In this document: piece by piece, positions 38,765 to 46,692 of the stretch
How positions within the stretch are numbered: position 1 is the stretch's first letter
Layout of the letters: every line of letters starts with the position of its first letter
NCBI RefSeq assembly: GCF_965279465.1
Contig: NZ_OZ257242.1
Coordinates: 1,364,001 to 1,428,000, forward strand
From: Reyranella sp965279465
Lineage (GTDB): Bacteria; Pseudomonadota; Alphaproteobacteria; Reyranellales; Reyranellaceae
Direction: 5' to 3'
DNA: 64,000 bases
Position numbers and translations under genes: made by a program
The notes under the pieces: model-generated
The model's database searches: none
What the model was told of the DNA's origin: nothing
What the model saw: the letters and a program-made list of their open reading frames with translations, nothing else

Positions 38765-39160
38765 ATGTCGTCGGCAAGCACGTCGGGCTTGAATCACGTC
38801 ACGCTGAAATGTACGCCCGGCGCCCTCGCGCCGCTGCGCGACTTCTATGTCGCTAGCCTCGGCCTGGTCGAGGGCGCGCGACCGGACTTCCCCTTCCCGG
38901 GCCACTGGCTCTACGGCAGCGGCCGTCCCATCGTGCACCTCGCGGGCCTGCTCGACGATCCGGCCGCCCGTTCGACCGGCCCGCTCGACCACATCTCTTT
39001 CACGGGCCTCGATCTCGAGGGCACGCGCCGCCGCCTGCGGGCGCAGGCGATCCCGTTCGACGAGGCGCCCGTGCCGGGTTGGCCGCTGCACCAGATCTTC
39101 TTCCTCGATCCGGGCGGCCTGAAGATCGAGCTGACCTTCGACGTGCCGGAGGCATCATGA
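38765..39160 (+). CDS. VOC family protein (possible extradiol dioxygenase)
   Basis: This 131-residue single VOC domain has LNHVTLKCTPGALAPLRDFYVASLGLVEG, LDHISFTGLDLEGTR and DPGGLKIELTF, giving a His-His-Glu metal set as in extradiol dioxygenases and glyoxalases. The start MSSASTSGL at 38765 has AGGAGG four bases upstream; an alternative ATG at 38735 overlaps the monooxygenase stop. Between a ring hydroxylase and an alpha/beta hydrolase, a ring-cleavage role is attractive. It overlaps the hydrolase gene by four bases. Confidence 0.83.
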   Translation: MSSASTSGLNHVTLKCTPGALAPLRDFYVASLGLVEGARPDFPFPGHWLYGSGRPIVHLAGLLDDPAARSTGPLDHISFTGLDLEGTRRRLRAQAIPFDEAPVPGWPLHQIFFLDPGGLKIELTFDVPEAS

Positions 39161-39948
39161 CTGCCATCGCGGAGATCAACGGCACAGCGACCGCCTACGA
39201 CATGACGGGGCGTGGACCGGCGCTGCTGCTGATCCACGGCGCCGAAGGCGGCCGGCGGATGTTCGACGACTTCGTCCGGGTCCTGGAGCGCGATTTCACC
39301 GTCGTGCGCTACGACCAGCGCGACTGCGGCGAGACGCGCAACTCGCCGACCTCTGCGACGCTCGAGGAACTGGCGAGCGATGCGGCGGCATTCCTGGAGA
39401 AGCTCGGTCTTGCGCCGGCCGTGGTCTATGGCACCTCATTCGGCAGCCGCATCGCCCAGCTCGTCGCCATTCGCCACCCCGAGGTCGTGCGCGGCCTCGT
39501 CCTTGGCAGCGCCTGGCCCTTGCCGCTGGCCTTGCCCGCCCTCAACCCCGCCGGCATCGCGCGCATGATCGAGCTGCGGGCGGGACTGCCCGGAACCGCC
39601 GCGGAGATGGCCGGGATGTTCGTGCCGCCGGCATTCCTGCAGGATCATCCGGCCCTGCGCGACCGGCTGATGGCGATGGGCGGCAGCGACCCGGAGCGCG
39701 CCGGGCGGCGCCGGAGCGTCATCGCGGATGGGTCGCAGGCGAGCGCCGACGCGATCGGGCGGCCCACCCTTCTGATCGCCGGCGAGGAGGATCGAATCGT
39801 CCCGGCATCGGTCACCCTTGGCATGGCCGCCACAATCGCGGGAGCACGCACAGTCGCCCTCACGGGAGTAGGTCATGCGACGACGCTGCAGGTCCCCGAT
39901 CTGGTGGCCCGCCACGTCCTCGATTTCGCGGGCACGCTCGATGGATAG
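39157..39948 (+). CDS. Alpha/beta hydrolase (possible meta-cleavage product hydrolase)
   Basis: This 263-residue protein has the oxyanion segment LLLIHGAEGG, the nucleophile elbow VVYGTSFGSRIAQLVA, the catalytic Asp in AGEEDRIVPAS and the His in LTGVGHATTLQ. Carbon-carbon hydrolases (MhpC/BphD type) and esterases share this design. Its ATG overlaps the VOC stop (ATGA), and its stop lies within the start of the ABC ATPase gene, so the genes are translationally chained. Context favours hydrolysis of the ring-cleavage product. Confidence 0.85.
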   Translation: MTAIAEINGTATAYDMTGRGPALLLIHGAEGGRRMFDDFVRVLERDFTVVRYDQRDCGETRNSPTSATLEELASDAAAFLEKLGLAPAVVYGTSFGSRIAQLVAIRHPEVVRGLVLGSAWPLPLALPALNPAGIARMIELRAGLPGTAAEMAGMFVPPAFLQDHPALRDRLMAMGGSDPERAGRRRSVIADGSQASADAIGRPTLLIAGEEDRIVPASVTLGMAATIAGARTVALTGVGHATTLQVPDLVARHVLDFAGTLDG

Positions 39949-40732
39949 CGTGATGGAGCGGCGCGACTACATCCGCATCGAGCAGCTGTCGAAGGTCTAT
40001 CGCGGACGCGACGGGCAGGCGGTCCATGCCCTCCAGAACATCGACTGCACGATCCGGGAAGGCAGCTTCGTCACCGTCGTCGGGCCGAGCGGCTGCGGCA
40101 AGAGCACGCTGCTGCGCATCCTGGCCGGCCTGCTCGACTACAGCACCGGCAGGGTCGCGATGGACGGCCAGCCGATCCTCGGCACGCGGCGCGATGTCGG
40201 CATGGTGTTCCAAAGCTCCATCCTGCTGCCGTGGCGCACGATCCTCGACAACGTGATGCTGCCGGCAGAGGTGCTGGGTCTTGACCTCCGCAAGGCGAAG
40301 GTGCGGGCCTTCGAGCTGCTCGAGATGGTCCGCCTGCAGGGCTTCGAGCACAAGCTGCCGACGCAGCTAAGCGGCGGAATGCAGCAGCGCGCTTCGATCG
40401 CCCGCGCGCTGCTGCACGATCCCAAGGTCCTGCTGATGGACGAGCCGTTCGGCGCGCTCGACGCCATGACCCGCGAGCAGATGAACCTCGAGCTTCAGCG
40501 GATCTGGCAGATGAGCGGCAAGACAATCGTGCTGATCACCCATTCCATCCCCGAGGCGATCTTCCTGGGCGACTACGTTTTCGTGATGACCGCGCGGCCG
40601 GGCTCGCTGGCCCGGATCATCCCCGTCGACCTTCCGCGCGCCCGTTCGCTCGATGTCATGGGAGCGCCTCAGTTCGTCGAGGCTGCCCGCCAGATCCGCG
40701 AGCTGTTCAACCACTCGGCCTCTTTCGATTGA
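39941..40732 (+). CDS. ABC transporter ATPase, NitT/TauT (nitrate/sulfonate) type
   Basis: This 263-residue ATPase has Walker A GPSGCGKSTLLR, signature LSGGMQQRASIARAL, Walker B VLLMDEPFGALDAMTRE and the switch His in LITHSIPEA, all of the SsuB/TauB type. It energises the permease encoded next. The start at 39941 overlaps the hydrolase gene by 8 bp. The importer probably brings in the aromatic acid or sulfonate that the upstream enzymes degrade. Confidence 0.92.
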   Translation: MDSVMERRDYIRIEQLSKVYRGRDGQAVHALQNIDCTIREGSFVTVVGPSGCGKSTLLRILAGLLDYSTGRVAMDGQPILGTRRDVGMVFQSSILLPWRTILDNVMLPAEVLGLDLRKAKVRAFELLEMVRLQGFEHKLPTQLSGGMQQRASIARALLHDPKVLLMDEPFGALDAMTREQMNLELQRIWQMSGKTIVLITHSIPEAIFLGDYVFVMTARPGSLARIIPVDLPRARSLDVMGAPQFVEAARQIRELFNHSASFD

Positions 40733-40752
40733 CCCCCACTCCGGAGACCGCG

Positions 40753-41628
40753 ATGGAAGCCCAGTCCCTGCCCGATGCGATCGCTCGTGACCGGACGCTC
40801 TCCCGCTCCCAGGTGCAGGGCGAGCCCCGCCGACCTCGGCTCTCGAACCGCACCGCCTCGATCCTGCTGCTCGCCGCGCTCCTCCTGTTGTGGGAGTACG
40901 GCACGAAGTTCTTCGAGGTGCCGAGCTTCCTGATTCCGCCGCTCAGCGACGTTCTGCGGGCCTTGTGGCGCGGCTTCTATGCCGGCCCGCTGGCCAAGGA
41001 CGGCTATTGGTACCATTCGTTCATCACCCTCTCGGAGGTGCTGCTCGGCTTCTTCATCGGCAGCACCATCGGGTTGGTGCTGGGGGTCGCCATCTCGCAA
41101 AGCGACCGGCTCAATGCCCTGATCCAACCCTACATCACAGCCTTCCAGAGCATCCCGAAGGTGGCGATCGCGCCGATCATCATCATGTGGCTCGGCTTCG
41201 GGCTGGGTTCCAAGGTGGCGATCGTCTGCCTGCTCACCTTCTTTCCCGTGCTGGTGACCAGCCTTGCCGGGCTGCGGGCGGTCGATCAGGACCGCATCGA
41301 CCTGCTGCGCTCGCTGTCGGCCACCCGGTGGCAGATCTTCCAGAAGGCCCGGTTCCCGAGCGCGCTGCCCTACATCTTCGCCGGCCTCGACATGGCGGCC
41401 GCCTTCTCCGTCGTCGGTGCGATTGTCGGCGAGTTCGTCGGCGCGGATGCGGGGCTGGGCGTGCTCATCCTGCAGCTCGACGCGCAGATGGATACTGGCG
41501 GCAGCTTCTCGGTGCTGGTCGTGCTCTCGGTGATGGGCATCCTGATCACCACGCTGTTGCGCCGCGTGCAGCGCCGGGTCCTGCATTGGATGCCGGCGGA
41601 GGCCGACGCGAAGACCCTGAGCACCTGA
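40753..41628 (+). CDS. ABC transporter permease, NitT/TauT type
   Basis: This 291-residue inner-membrane protein has about six helices. The BPD_transp_1 EAA loop is visible in the region SATRWQIFQKARFPSALPYIFAGLDMA, and GAIVGEFVGADAGLGVLI is typical of SsuC/TauC. The ATG at 40753 has CCGGAG upstream; an alternative TTG at 40729 overlaps the ATPase stop. It is the membrane channel of the importer of this cassette. Confidence 0.92.
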   Translation: MEAQSLPDAIARDRTLSRSQVQGEPRRPRLSNRTASILLLAALLLLWEYGTKFFEVPSFLIPPLSDVLRALWRGFYAGPLAKDGYWYHSFITLSEVLLGFFIGSTIGLVLGVAISQSDRLNALIQPYITAFQSIPKVAIAPIIIMWLGFGLGSKVAIVCLLTFFPVLVTSLAGLRAVDQDRIDLLRSLSATRWQIFQKARFPSALPYIFAGLDMAAAFSVVGAIVGEFVGADAGLGVLILQLDAQMDTGGSFSVLVVLSVMGILITTLLRRVQRRVLHWMPAEADAKTLST

Positions 41629-41640
41629 ACGGAGGTTCCG

Positions 41641-42741
41641 ATGAAAAGACGTAGCTTTGTCGGCGCAGGATCCGCCTTCGGCATTATCGCGGTCGTGGCC
41701 CCCTCGGGTCACGGCCAGGGCCTCAAGGTCCTGAAGATAGGCAATGCCGCTGGCCTGAACGACGCGCAGCAATGCTTCATCACCTGCGGCCGCCATCCGA
41801 GGCTCGGCTACTACGCGGCCGAGGGGGTCGACGTCGAGTTCGTGAACATGAGCAACCCCTCGCAGACGATGCAGGCGATCGCCACCGGCCAAGTCACGTT
41901 CGGGACAGTGACGCCGGCGCTTTTCCTGCCGACTCTTGCCAAGAACCCCGGCCTCGATGTCGTGGCCGTTTACAAATGGCTGCCACGGCCGGCGTCGGCC
42001 ATCATCGTGAAGAAGAACAGCCCCGTCCAGACGATGGCCGACCTCAAGGGCAAGCGGATCGGCGTGCGCAATCTCGGCGATCCCGGGATGCCGACCGCCC
42101 GCATGGCCCTGCTCGACAGCGGGGTCGACGATTCGGGCGTGGAGTACATCGCGATCGGCGACGCCGGCACCGCCGGCAGCGCGCTCGAGAAGGGGCGGGT
42201 CGACGCCATGGCGACGTTCGACACGGCAGCCGCCCGCGTCGAGCTCGCGGGCTTCCAGGTACGCTATATCCCGCTGACGAAATCCTTCACCGATATCGGC
42301 TGGTCATGGTTCGGCGTGACCCGCAAGAACCTGCGCGAGGACCGCCAGCACCTGGTGGGGCTGTTCCGCGGCCTCGCAAAGTCGACGATCTTCGCCCGCA
42401 CCAATCTCGCCGAAGCGATCCGGATCCACTGGGACCTCTATCCGGAGAGCAAGCCCAAATCGAAATCGGACGAGGAGGGGCGCAAGGAGGTCGAGTTTAT
42501 CCTGCGCGATCGCAAGGACGCGTGGATGCCCTATGCAGACGATCCCGACCAGCGGATGGGGCCGTCGACGGCGAGGGACTGGCAGACGCAGGTGCAAATT
42601 GCCTCGGACATCACCAAGAATCCCAATCTCGCCAAGGAACTCGGCGACCCGGCAAGGATCTACAGCAACGACCTGATCGACGATGTCAACAAGTTCGACC
42701 GGAAGGCGATTGTCGAGCAGGCGCGCGCCTTCAAGCTTTGA
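41641..42741 (+). CDS. ABC transporter substrate-binding protein, NitT/TauT type, possibly Tat-exported
   Basis: The 366-residue protein begins MKRRSFVGAGSAFGIIAVV with a twin-arginine signal. SsuA/NMT1-like features follow: VEFVNMSNPSQTMQAIATGQVTFGT, ADLKGKRIGVRNLG and SALEKGRVDAMATFD. It captures the solute in the periplasm for the permease and ATPase encoded upstream. GGAGG lies seven bases before the ATG. It is the last gene of the LysR-controlled cassette and converges with the leftward efflux operon with a 22-bp gap. Confidence 0.9.
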   Translation: MKRRSFVGAGSAFGIIAVVAPSGHGQGLKVLKIGNAAGLNDAQQCFITCGRHPRLGYYAAEGVDVEFVNMSNPSQTMQAIATGQVTFGTVTPALFLPTLAKNPGLDVVAVYKWLPRPASAIIVKKNSPVQTMADLKGKRIGVRNLGDPGMPTARMALLDSGVDDSGVEYIAIGDAGTAGSALEKGRVDAMATFDTAAARVELAGFQVRYIPLTKSFTDIGWSWFGVTRKNLREDRQHLVGLFRGLAKSTIFARTNLAEAIRIHWDLYPESKPKSKSDEEGRKEVEFILRDRKDAWMPYADDPDQRMGPSTARDWQTQVQIASDITKNPNLAKELGDPARIYSNDLIDDVNKFDRKAIVEQARAFKL

Positions 42742-42763
42742 GGCCGGGAACGCGCACGTCCCC

Positions 42764-43555
42764 TCACCCCGCCAGCGCCAGCGGCGCCACGAACCGCGCG
42801 ATCTCGCCCAGCACCCAGGCCGGCTGCTGCAGGTGGGGGCTGTGGCCGCAGTCGGGGATCAGGCGCGTCTCGCAATAGCCGCCGACCTTGCCGGCGATGA
42901 GGCCGAGCTGCAGCTCGCTGCCATAGTCGTCGTCCTCGCCCTGGATCGCCTGCACCGGTACCTCGATTCGGGGCAGGCGGCCGTTGGCGTCCATCGGCTC
43001 GAAGCCCGGCGCCACCCAGGCGTCGGACCACAGGCGGAAGGCGCGGTCGACGTTGTCGCCGTGGTACTTGGCGAGCCGCGCGCGCAGGTCGCCGGTGGCG
43101 TATTGCTCGCGCGCGCGATGGATGGCGGCGATGCAGACCGGCTCGTTGATCGCGTGCGCGGCCAGGGTCACCACGGCGCGCAGTGGCTCAGGATCGGCCG
43201 CGGCGTAGTTGAGCGCGATCGTGCCGCCGTCGCTGTGGCCGACCAGCACGCAGTCGTCGATCGCGAGCGCGGCGAGGAGCCTGGGGAGCACCACGTCGGC
43301 CTCGATCTCCATATAGGCGAGGCCGGGATCGGCTGGCCACGGACTCGACTGGCCGTAAGCGGTGCGGTCGTAGACCACGCCGTTGCATTGCAGGACGTCA
43401 CAAAGCTTCTGCGGGAAGTCGCGCCACATCTCGATGCAGCCCAGCCCCTCGTGCAGGAAGACGAGCGTCGTGCGCTCCAACCCGTCGGTGCGCTGCGGGA
43501 CGAGGCGCCGGACCCGCAGGGTGCGGTCGCCGAGGTCGATGAATTCGTCGTTCAC
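42764..43555 (-). CDS. Alpha/beta hydrolase coupled to the efflux operon
   Basis: This 263-residue alpha/beta hydrolase has LVFLHEGLGCIEMWRDFP, YDRTAYGQS, nucleophile VGHSDGGTIAL, acid region QGEDDDYGS and His in PDCGHSPHLQQP. It starts at GTG 43555, overlapping the stop of RND pump B by four bases (GTGA), so it is translated with the pump. Its substrate is unknown. It could modify the compound exported by the pump, or merely travel with it. Confidence 0.83.
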   Translation of the reverse strand: MNDEFIDLGDRTLRVRRLVPQRTDGLERTTLVFLHEGLGCIEMWRDFPQKLCDVLQCNGVVYDRTAYGQSSPWPADPGLAYMEIEADVVLPRLLAALAIDDCVLVGHSDGGTIALNYAAADPEPLRAVVTLAAHAINEPVCIAAIHRAREQYATGDLRARLAKYHGDNVDRAFRLWSDAWVAPGFEPMDANGRLPRIEVPVQAIQGEDDDYGSELQLGLIAGKVGGYCETRLIPDCGHSPHLQQPAWVLGEIARFVAPLALAG

Positions 43556-46500
43556 GCCTCTGATGTAACCGGGACGCGGCGGCGGGAGAAGAAGCCGATT
43601 GCGGCCGGCAGCACGGTGAGGAACAGGATAGGCGCCAGCAGCATGCCGCCGACCACCACGATGGCCAGCGGGCGCTGCACCTGGCTGCCGATCGCGGTCG
43701 AGAAGGCAGCCGGCAGCAGGCCGACGCAGGCGGCCACGCAGGTCATCAGGACGGGCCGCATCTGCTGGCGGCAGGTCTCGCGCAGCGCGGACTCGCGGTC
43801 CAGCCCGGAATCGACCAGGCGGTTGAAGCATCCTACGACCATGATGCCGTTCATCGCCGCGATGCCGAATAGCGCCACGAAGCCGATGGCGGCTGAGATG
43901 CTGAACGACATGTCGGCCAGCTTGAGGCCCAGGATGCCACCGATCAGCGCCATCGGGATCGCGCTGCCCGCCAGCAAGGTATCACGCAGCGTACCGAAGC
44001 TGACGTAGAGCAGGAGCAGGATCAGGGCGATGGCGATCGGCACGGCGATCGACAACCGGTCGATCGCATTCTGGAAATTGGCGAAATCGCCTGCCCAGTC
44101 GAGCCGGTAGCCGCCGGGAAGCTGGACCTCTGCCGCGACCTTCTCCTGCGCCTCGAGCACCGCGCTGCCAAGGTCGCGCCCGCGAACCGAGAACTTGACC
44201 GGGATGAAGCGCTCCTGCTGCTCGCGATAGATATAGAACGCACCGCTCGACAAGCCGATCGAGGCGACCTCGGCCAGCGGCACCTGGACCACGCCGCCGG
44301 CGGGACCGGGCACCCCGATGGCGATCCGGCGCAGCGCTTCCATGTCGTGGCGGTATTGCGCGGCGAACCGCACCTTCAGCGGGAAGTGGCGGTCGCTGCC
44401 GCTCTCGTAAAGGTCGCCCGCCGCCTGGCCGCCGACCGCCGCCTGGATCGTGGCATTGATGTCACCCGGCGACAGTCCGTAGCGCGCCGCGCGCTGGCGG
44501 TCGATATCGATGCGGATCGTCGGCTGGCCGAGCAGCGGCGGCACCTGGATGTCGGTGATGCCGCGCACCTTCTCGAGCGTGCGGCGGACGTCGGCCGCAA
44601 CCTTGCTGAGCTGCTGCAGGTCGCCGCCGCTGATCTTGATGGCGTTCTCGGCATCGATGCCGGAGGCGGCCTCCTGGACGTTGTCCTGAATGTACTGGGA
44701 GAAGGCGAAGTTGACGCCGGGGAAGCCGCGGCGCAGCGCGCCTGCCATCTCGCCGACGAGGCCCTCCTTGTCGAGGCCGGCCCGCCACTGCTGCATCGGC
44801 TTCAGCGCCACGAAGAACTCGCCGTTGGAGAAGCCGTCGGGATCGGTGCCGTCGTCCGGCCGGCCGTGCTGGGAGACGACGGTTTCGACCTCCGGGAAGC
44901 CCTTGATGAGGCCGCGCATGCGGTTGACGTAGCCGTTGCCCTCGTCGAGCGACACCGAGGGCGGCAGCGCCGCGCGCATCCAGATGTTGCCTTCCTCGAG
45001 CTTGGGCAGGAACTCGAGCCCGACCGAGCTTGCGGCCAGGGCGGCGATGCCGACCAGCACGCCGCCGCCCGCGAGGGTGAGCCCCCGATGGGCCAGCACG
45101 ACCTCGATTACCGCGCCGTACACCCGCCGCAGCGCGCGCACGACGATCGTCTCGGTCTCCGACACCTTCTCCGGCAGCAGCAGCGCCGACAGAGCGGGCG
45201 TGACGGTGAAGGTGGCGATCAGGCCCCCCATCAGGGCGTAGGCGTAGGTCTTGGCCATCGGGCCGAAGATGTGGCCCTCGACGCCGGACAGGGTGAACAG
45301 CGGCAGGAAGCCCGCGATGATGATGGTGGCGGAGAAGAAGATCGCCTGGGTCACCTCGCTCGAGGCAAAATAGATGGTGGCGAGCTTGCCGGTCATGCCT
45401 TGGGGCGCACGCTGGGCGCTGACGGCGGCCACGCCGTGGCTCGCGTGCGCGAGATGGCGGAAGATGTTCTCGACCATGATCACGGTCGCGTCGACGATGA
45501 TGCCGAAGTCGATGGCGCCCATCGACAGCAGGTTCGCCGACTCACCCGACAGCACCAGGATCACCACGGCGAACAGTAGGGCGAAGGGGATGGTGGCCGA
45601 GACGATCAGCGCGCTGCGCAGGTCGCCGAGGAACAGCCACTGGATGATGAAGATGAGCGACACGCCCATCACCATGTTGTGCAGCACGGTCTTGGTCGTG
45701 ATGTCGACCAGCACGCTGCGGTCATAGATGCGCTCGACGTGCACACCGGGCGGCAGCAGGTCGGATCGGTTGATCCTCTCGACCGCGGCCTTGACGGCGC
45801 CGAGCGTGGGCAGTGTCTCGGCGCCGCGGCGCATCAGAACGATGCCTTCGACGACATCGTCGTCGCCGTCATGGCCGGCGATTCCGAGCCGGGGCTCGAA
45901 GCCGACCGTGACGTTGGCCACGTCGCTCACCAGCACCGGCGCGCCGTCGCGCACCAGCAGCATGGTGTTGCGGATGTCCTCCATCGAGCGGATCTGGCCG
46001 ACCGACCGGATCACCGCCGACTGCGGTCCGATGTTCACCGTGTTGGCGCCGACGTTGACGTTGGCGCCGTTCAGCGCGTCGAGCACCTGCTTCAGCGTGA
46101 GGCCGTAGGCGAGCAGCCGGTCGAGGTCGACGGTAATGTCGTAGGCCTTGCTCTTGCCGCCCCAGGTCGTGACGTCGATCACGCCGGGGATGGCCTTGAA
46201 GCGGCGCTCGAGGATCCAGTCCTGGATGGTCTTGAGGTCGGTCACCGTGTAGCCGGGCGGCCCGCTCACGCGGTAGCGGAAGATCTCGCCGATCGGGCTC
46301 GTGGGTGACAGGAACGGCTGCGCACCGTTGGGAAGGGGGGCGAGCTGGTTGAGCCGGTTGGTCACCAGCTGCGAGGCTTCGCGGTAGGTGATGTCGTAGT
46401 TGAACTGCACCTTCACGTCCGAGAGTCCGGTGAGCGAGATCGAGCGCACCGATGTGACGTAGGGCAGGCCCGACATCTGCACTTCGATAGGGATCGAGAT

Positions 46501-46689
46501 GTAGCGCTCGATCTCCTCCGATGACTGGCCGAAATTCTGGGTCACGATGTCGACCAGCGGCGGCACCGGATCGGGATAGGCCTCGATGTTCAGCTTTTTG
46601 TAGGCGAACAATCCGCCAGCGATCAGCGCGATGCTGAGGATGAGCACCAGAACGCGCTGGCGTAGCGCTGCGCCGACGACACCTTGCAT
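43552..46689 (-). CDS. RND efflux pump B, CzcA/CusA (HME) type
   Basis: This 1045-residue inner-membrane proton-driven pump has the HME-RND segments LNIEAYPDPVPPLVDIVTQ and SSEEIERYISIPIEVQMSGLP. The TM4 proton-relay motif DFGIIVDATVIMVEN has the Asp/+6 Asp/+13 Glu spacing of CzcA D402/D408/E415. It is closely similar to pump A throughout, with long identical blocks such as LSPTSPIGEIFRYRV, so the two arose by duplication. It begins 3 bp after the outer-membrane factor stop. Heavy metals are the classical substrates, but the specificity cannot be read from the sequence. Confidence 0.92.
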   Translation of the reverse strand: MQGVVGAALRQRVLVLILSIALIAGGLFAYKKLNIEAYPDPVPPLVDIVTQNFGQSSEEIERYISIPIEVQMSGLPYVTSVRSISLTGLSDVKVQFNYDITYREASQLVTNRLNQLAPLPNGAQPFLSPTSPIGEIFRYRVSGPPGYTVTDLKTIQDWILERRFKAIPGVIDVTTWGGKSKAYDITVDLDRLLAYGLTLKQVLDALNGANVNVGANTVNIGPQSAVIRSVGQIRSMEDIRNTMLLVRDGAPVLVSDVANVTVGFEPRLGIAGHDGDDDVVEGIVLMRRGAETLPTLGAVKAAVERINRSDLLPPGVHVERIYDRSVLVDITTKTVLHNMVMGVSLIFIIQWLFLGDLRSALIVSATIPFALLFAVVILVLSGESANLLSMGAIDFGIIVDATVIMVENIFRHLAHASHGVAAVSAQRAPQGMTGKLATIYFASSEVTQAIFFSATIIIAGFLPLFTLSGVEGHIFGPMAKTYAYALMGGLIATFTVTPALSALLLPEKVSETETIVVRALRRVYGAVIEVVLAHRGLTLAGGGVLVGIAALAASSVGLEFLPKLEEGNIWMRAALPPSVSLDEGNGYVNRMRGLIKGFPEVETVVSQHGRPDDGTDPDGFSNGEFFVALKPMQQWRAGLDKEGLVGEMAGALRRGFPGVNFAFSQYIQDNVQEAASGIDAENAIKISGGDLQQLSKVAADVRRTLEKVRGITDIQVPPLLGQPTIRIDIDRQRAARYGLSPGDINATIQAAVGGQAAGDLYESGSDRHFPLKVRFAAQYRHDMEALRRIAIGVPGPAGGVVQVPLAEVASIGLSSGAFYIYREQQERFIPVKFSVRGRDLGSAVLEAQEKVAAEVQLPGGYRLDWAGDFANFQNAIDRLSIAVPIAIALILLLLYVSFGTLRDTLLAGSAIPMALIGGILGLKLADMSFSISAAIGFVALFGIAAMNGIMVVGCFNRLVDSGLDRESALRETCRQQMRPVLMTCVAACVGLLPAAFSTAIGSQVQRPLAIVVVGGMLLAPILFLTVLPAAIGFFSRRRVPVTSEA

Positions 46690-46692
46690 CCT

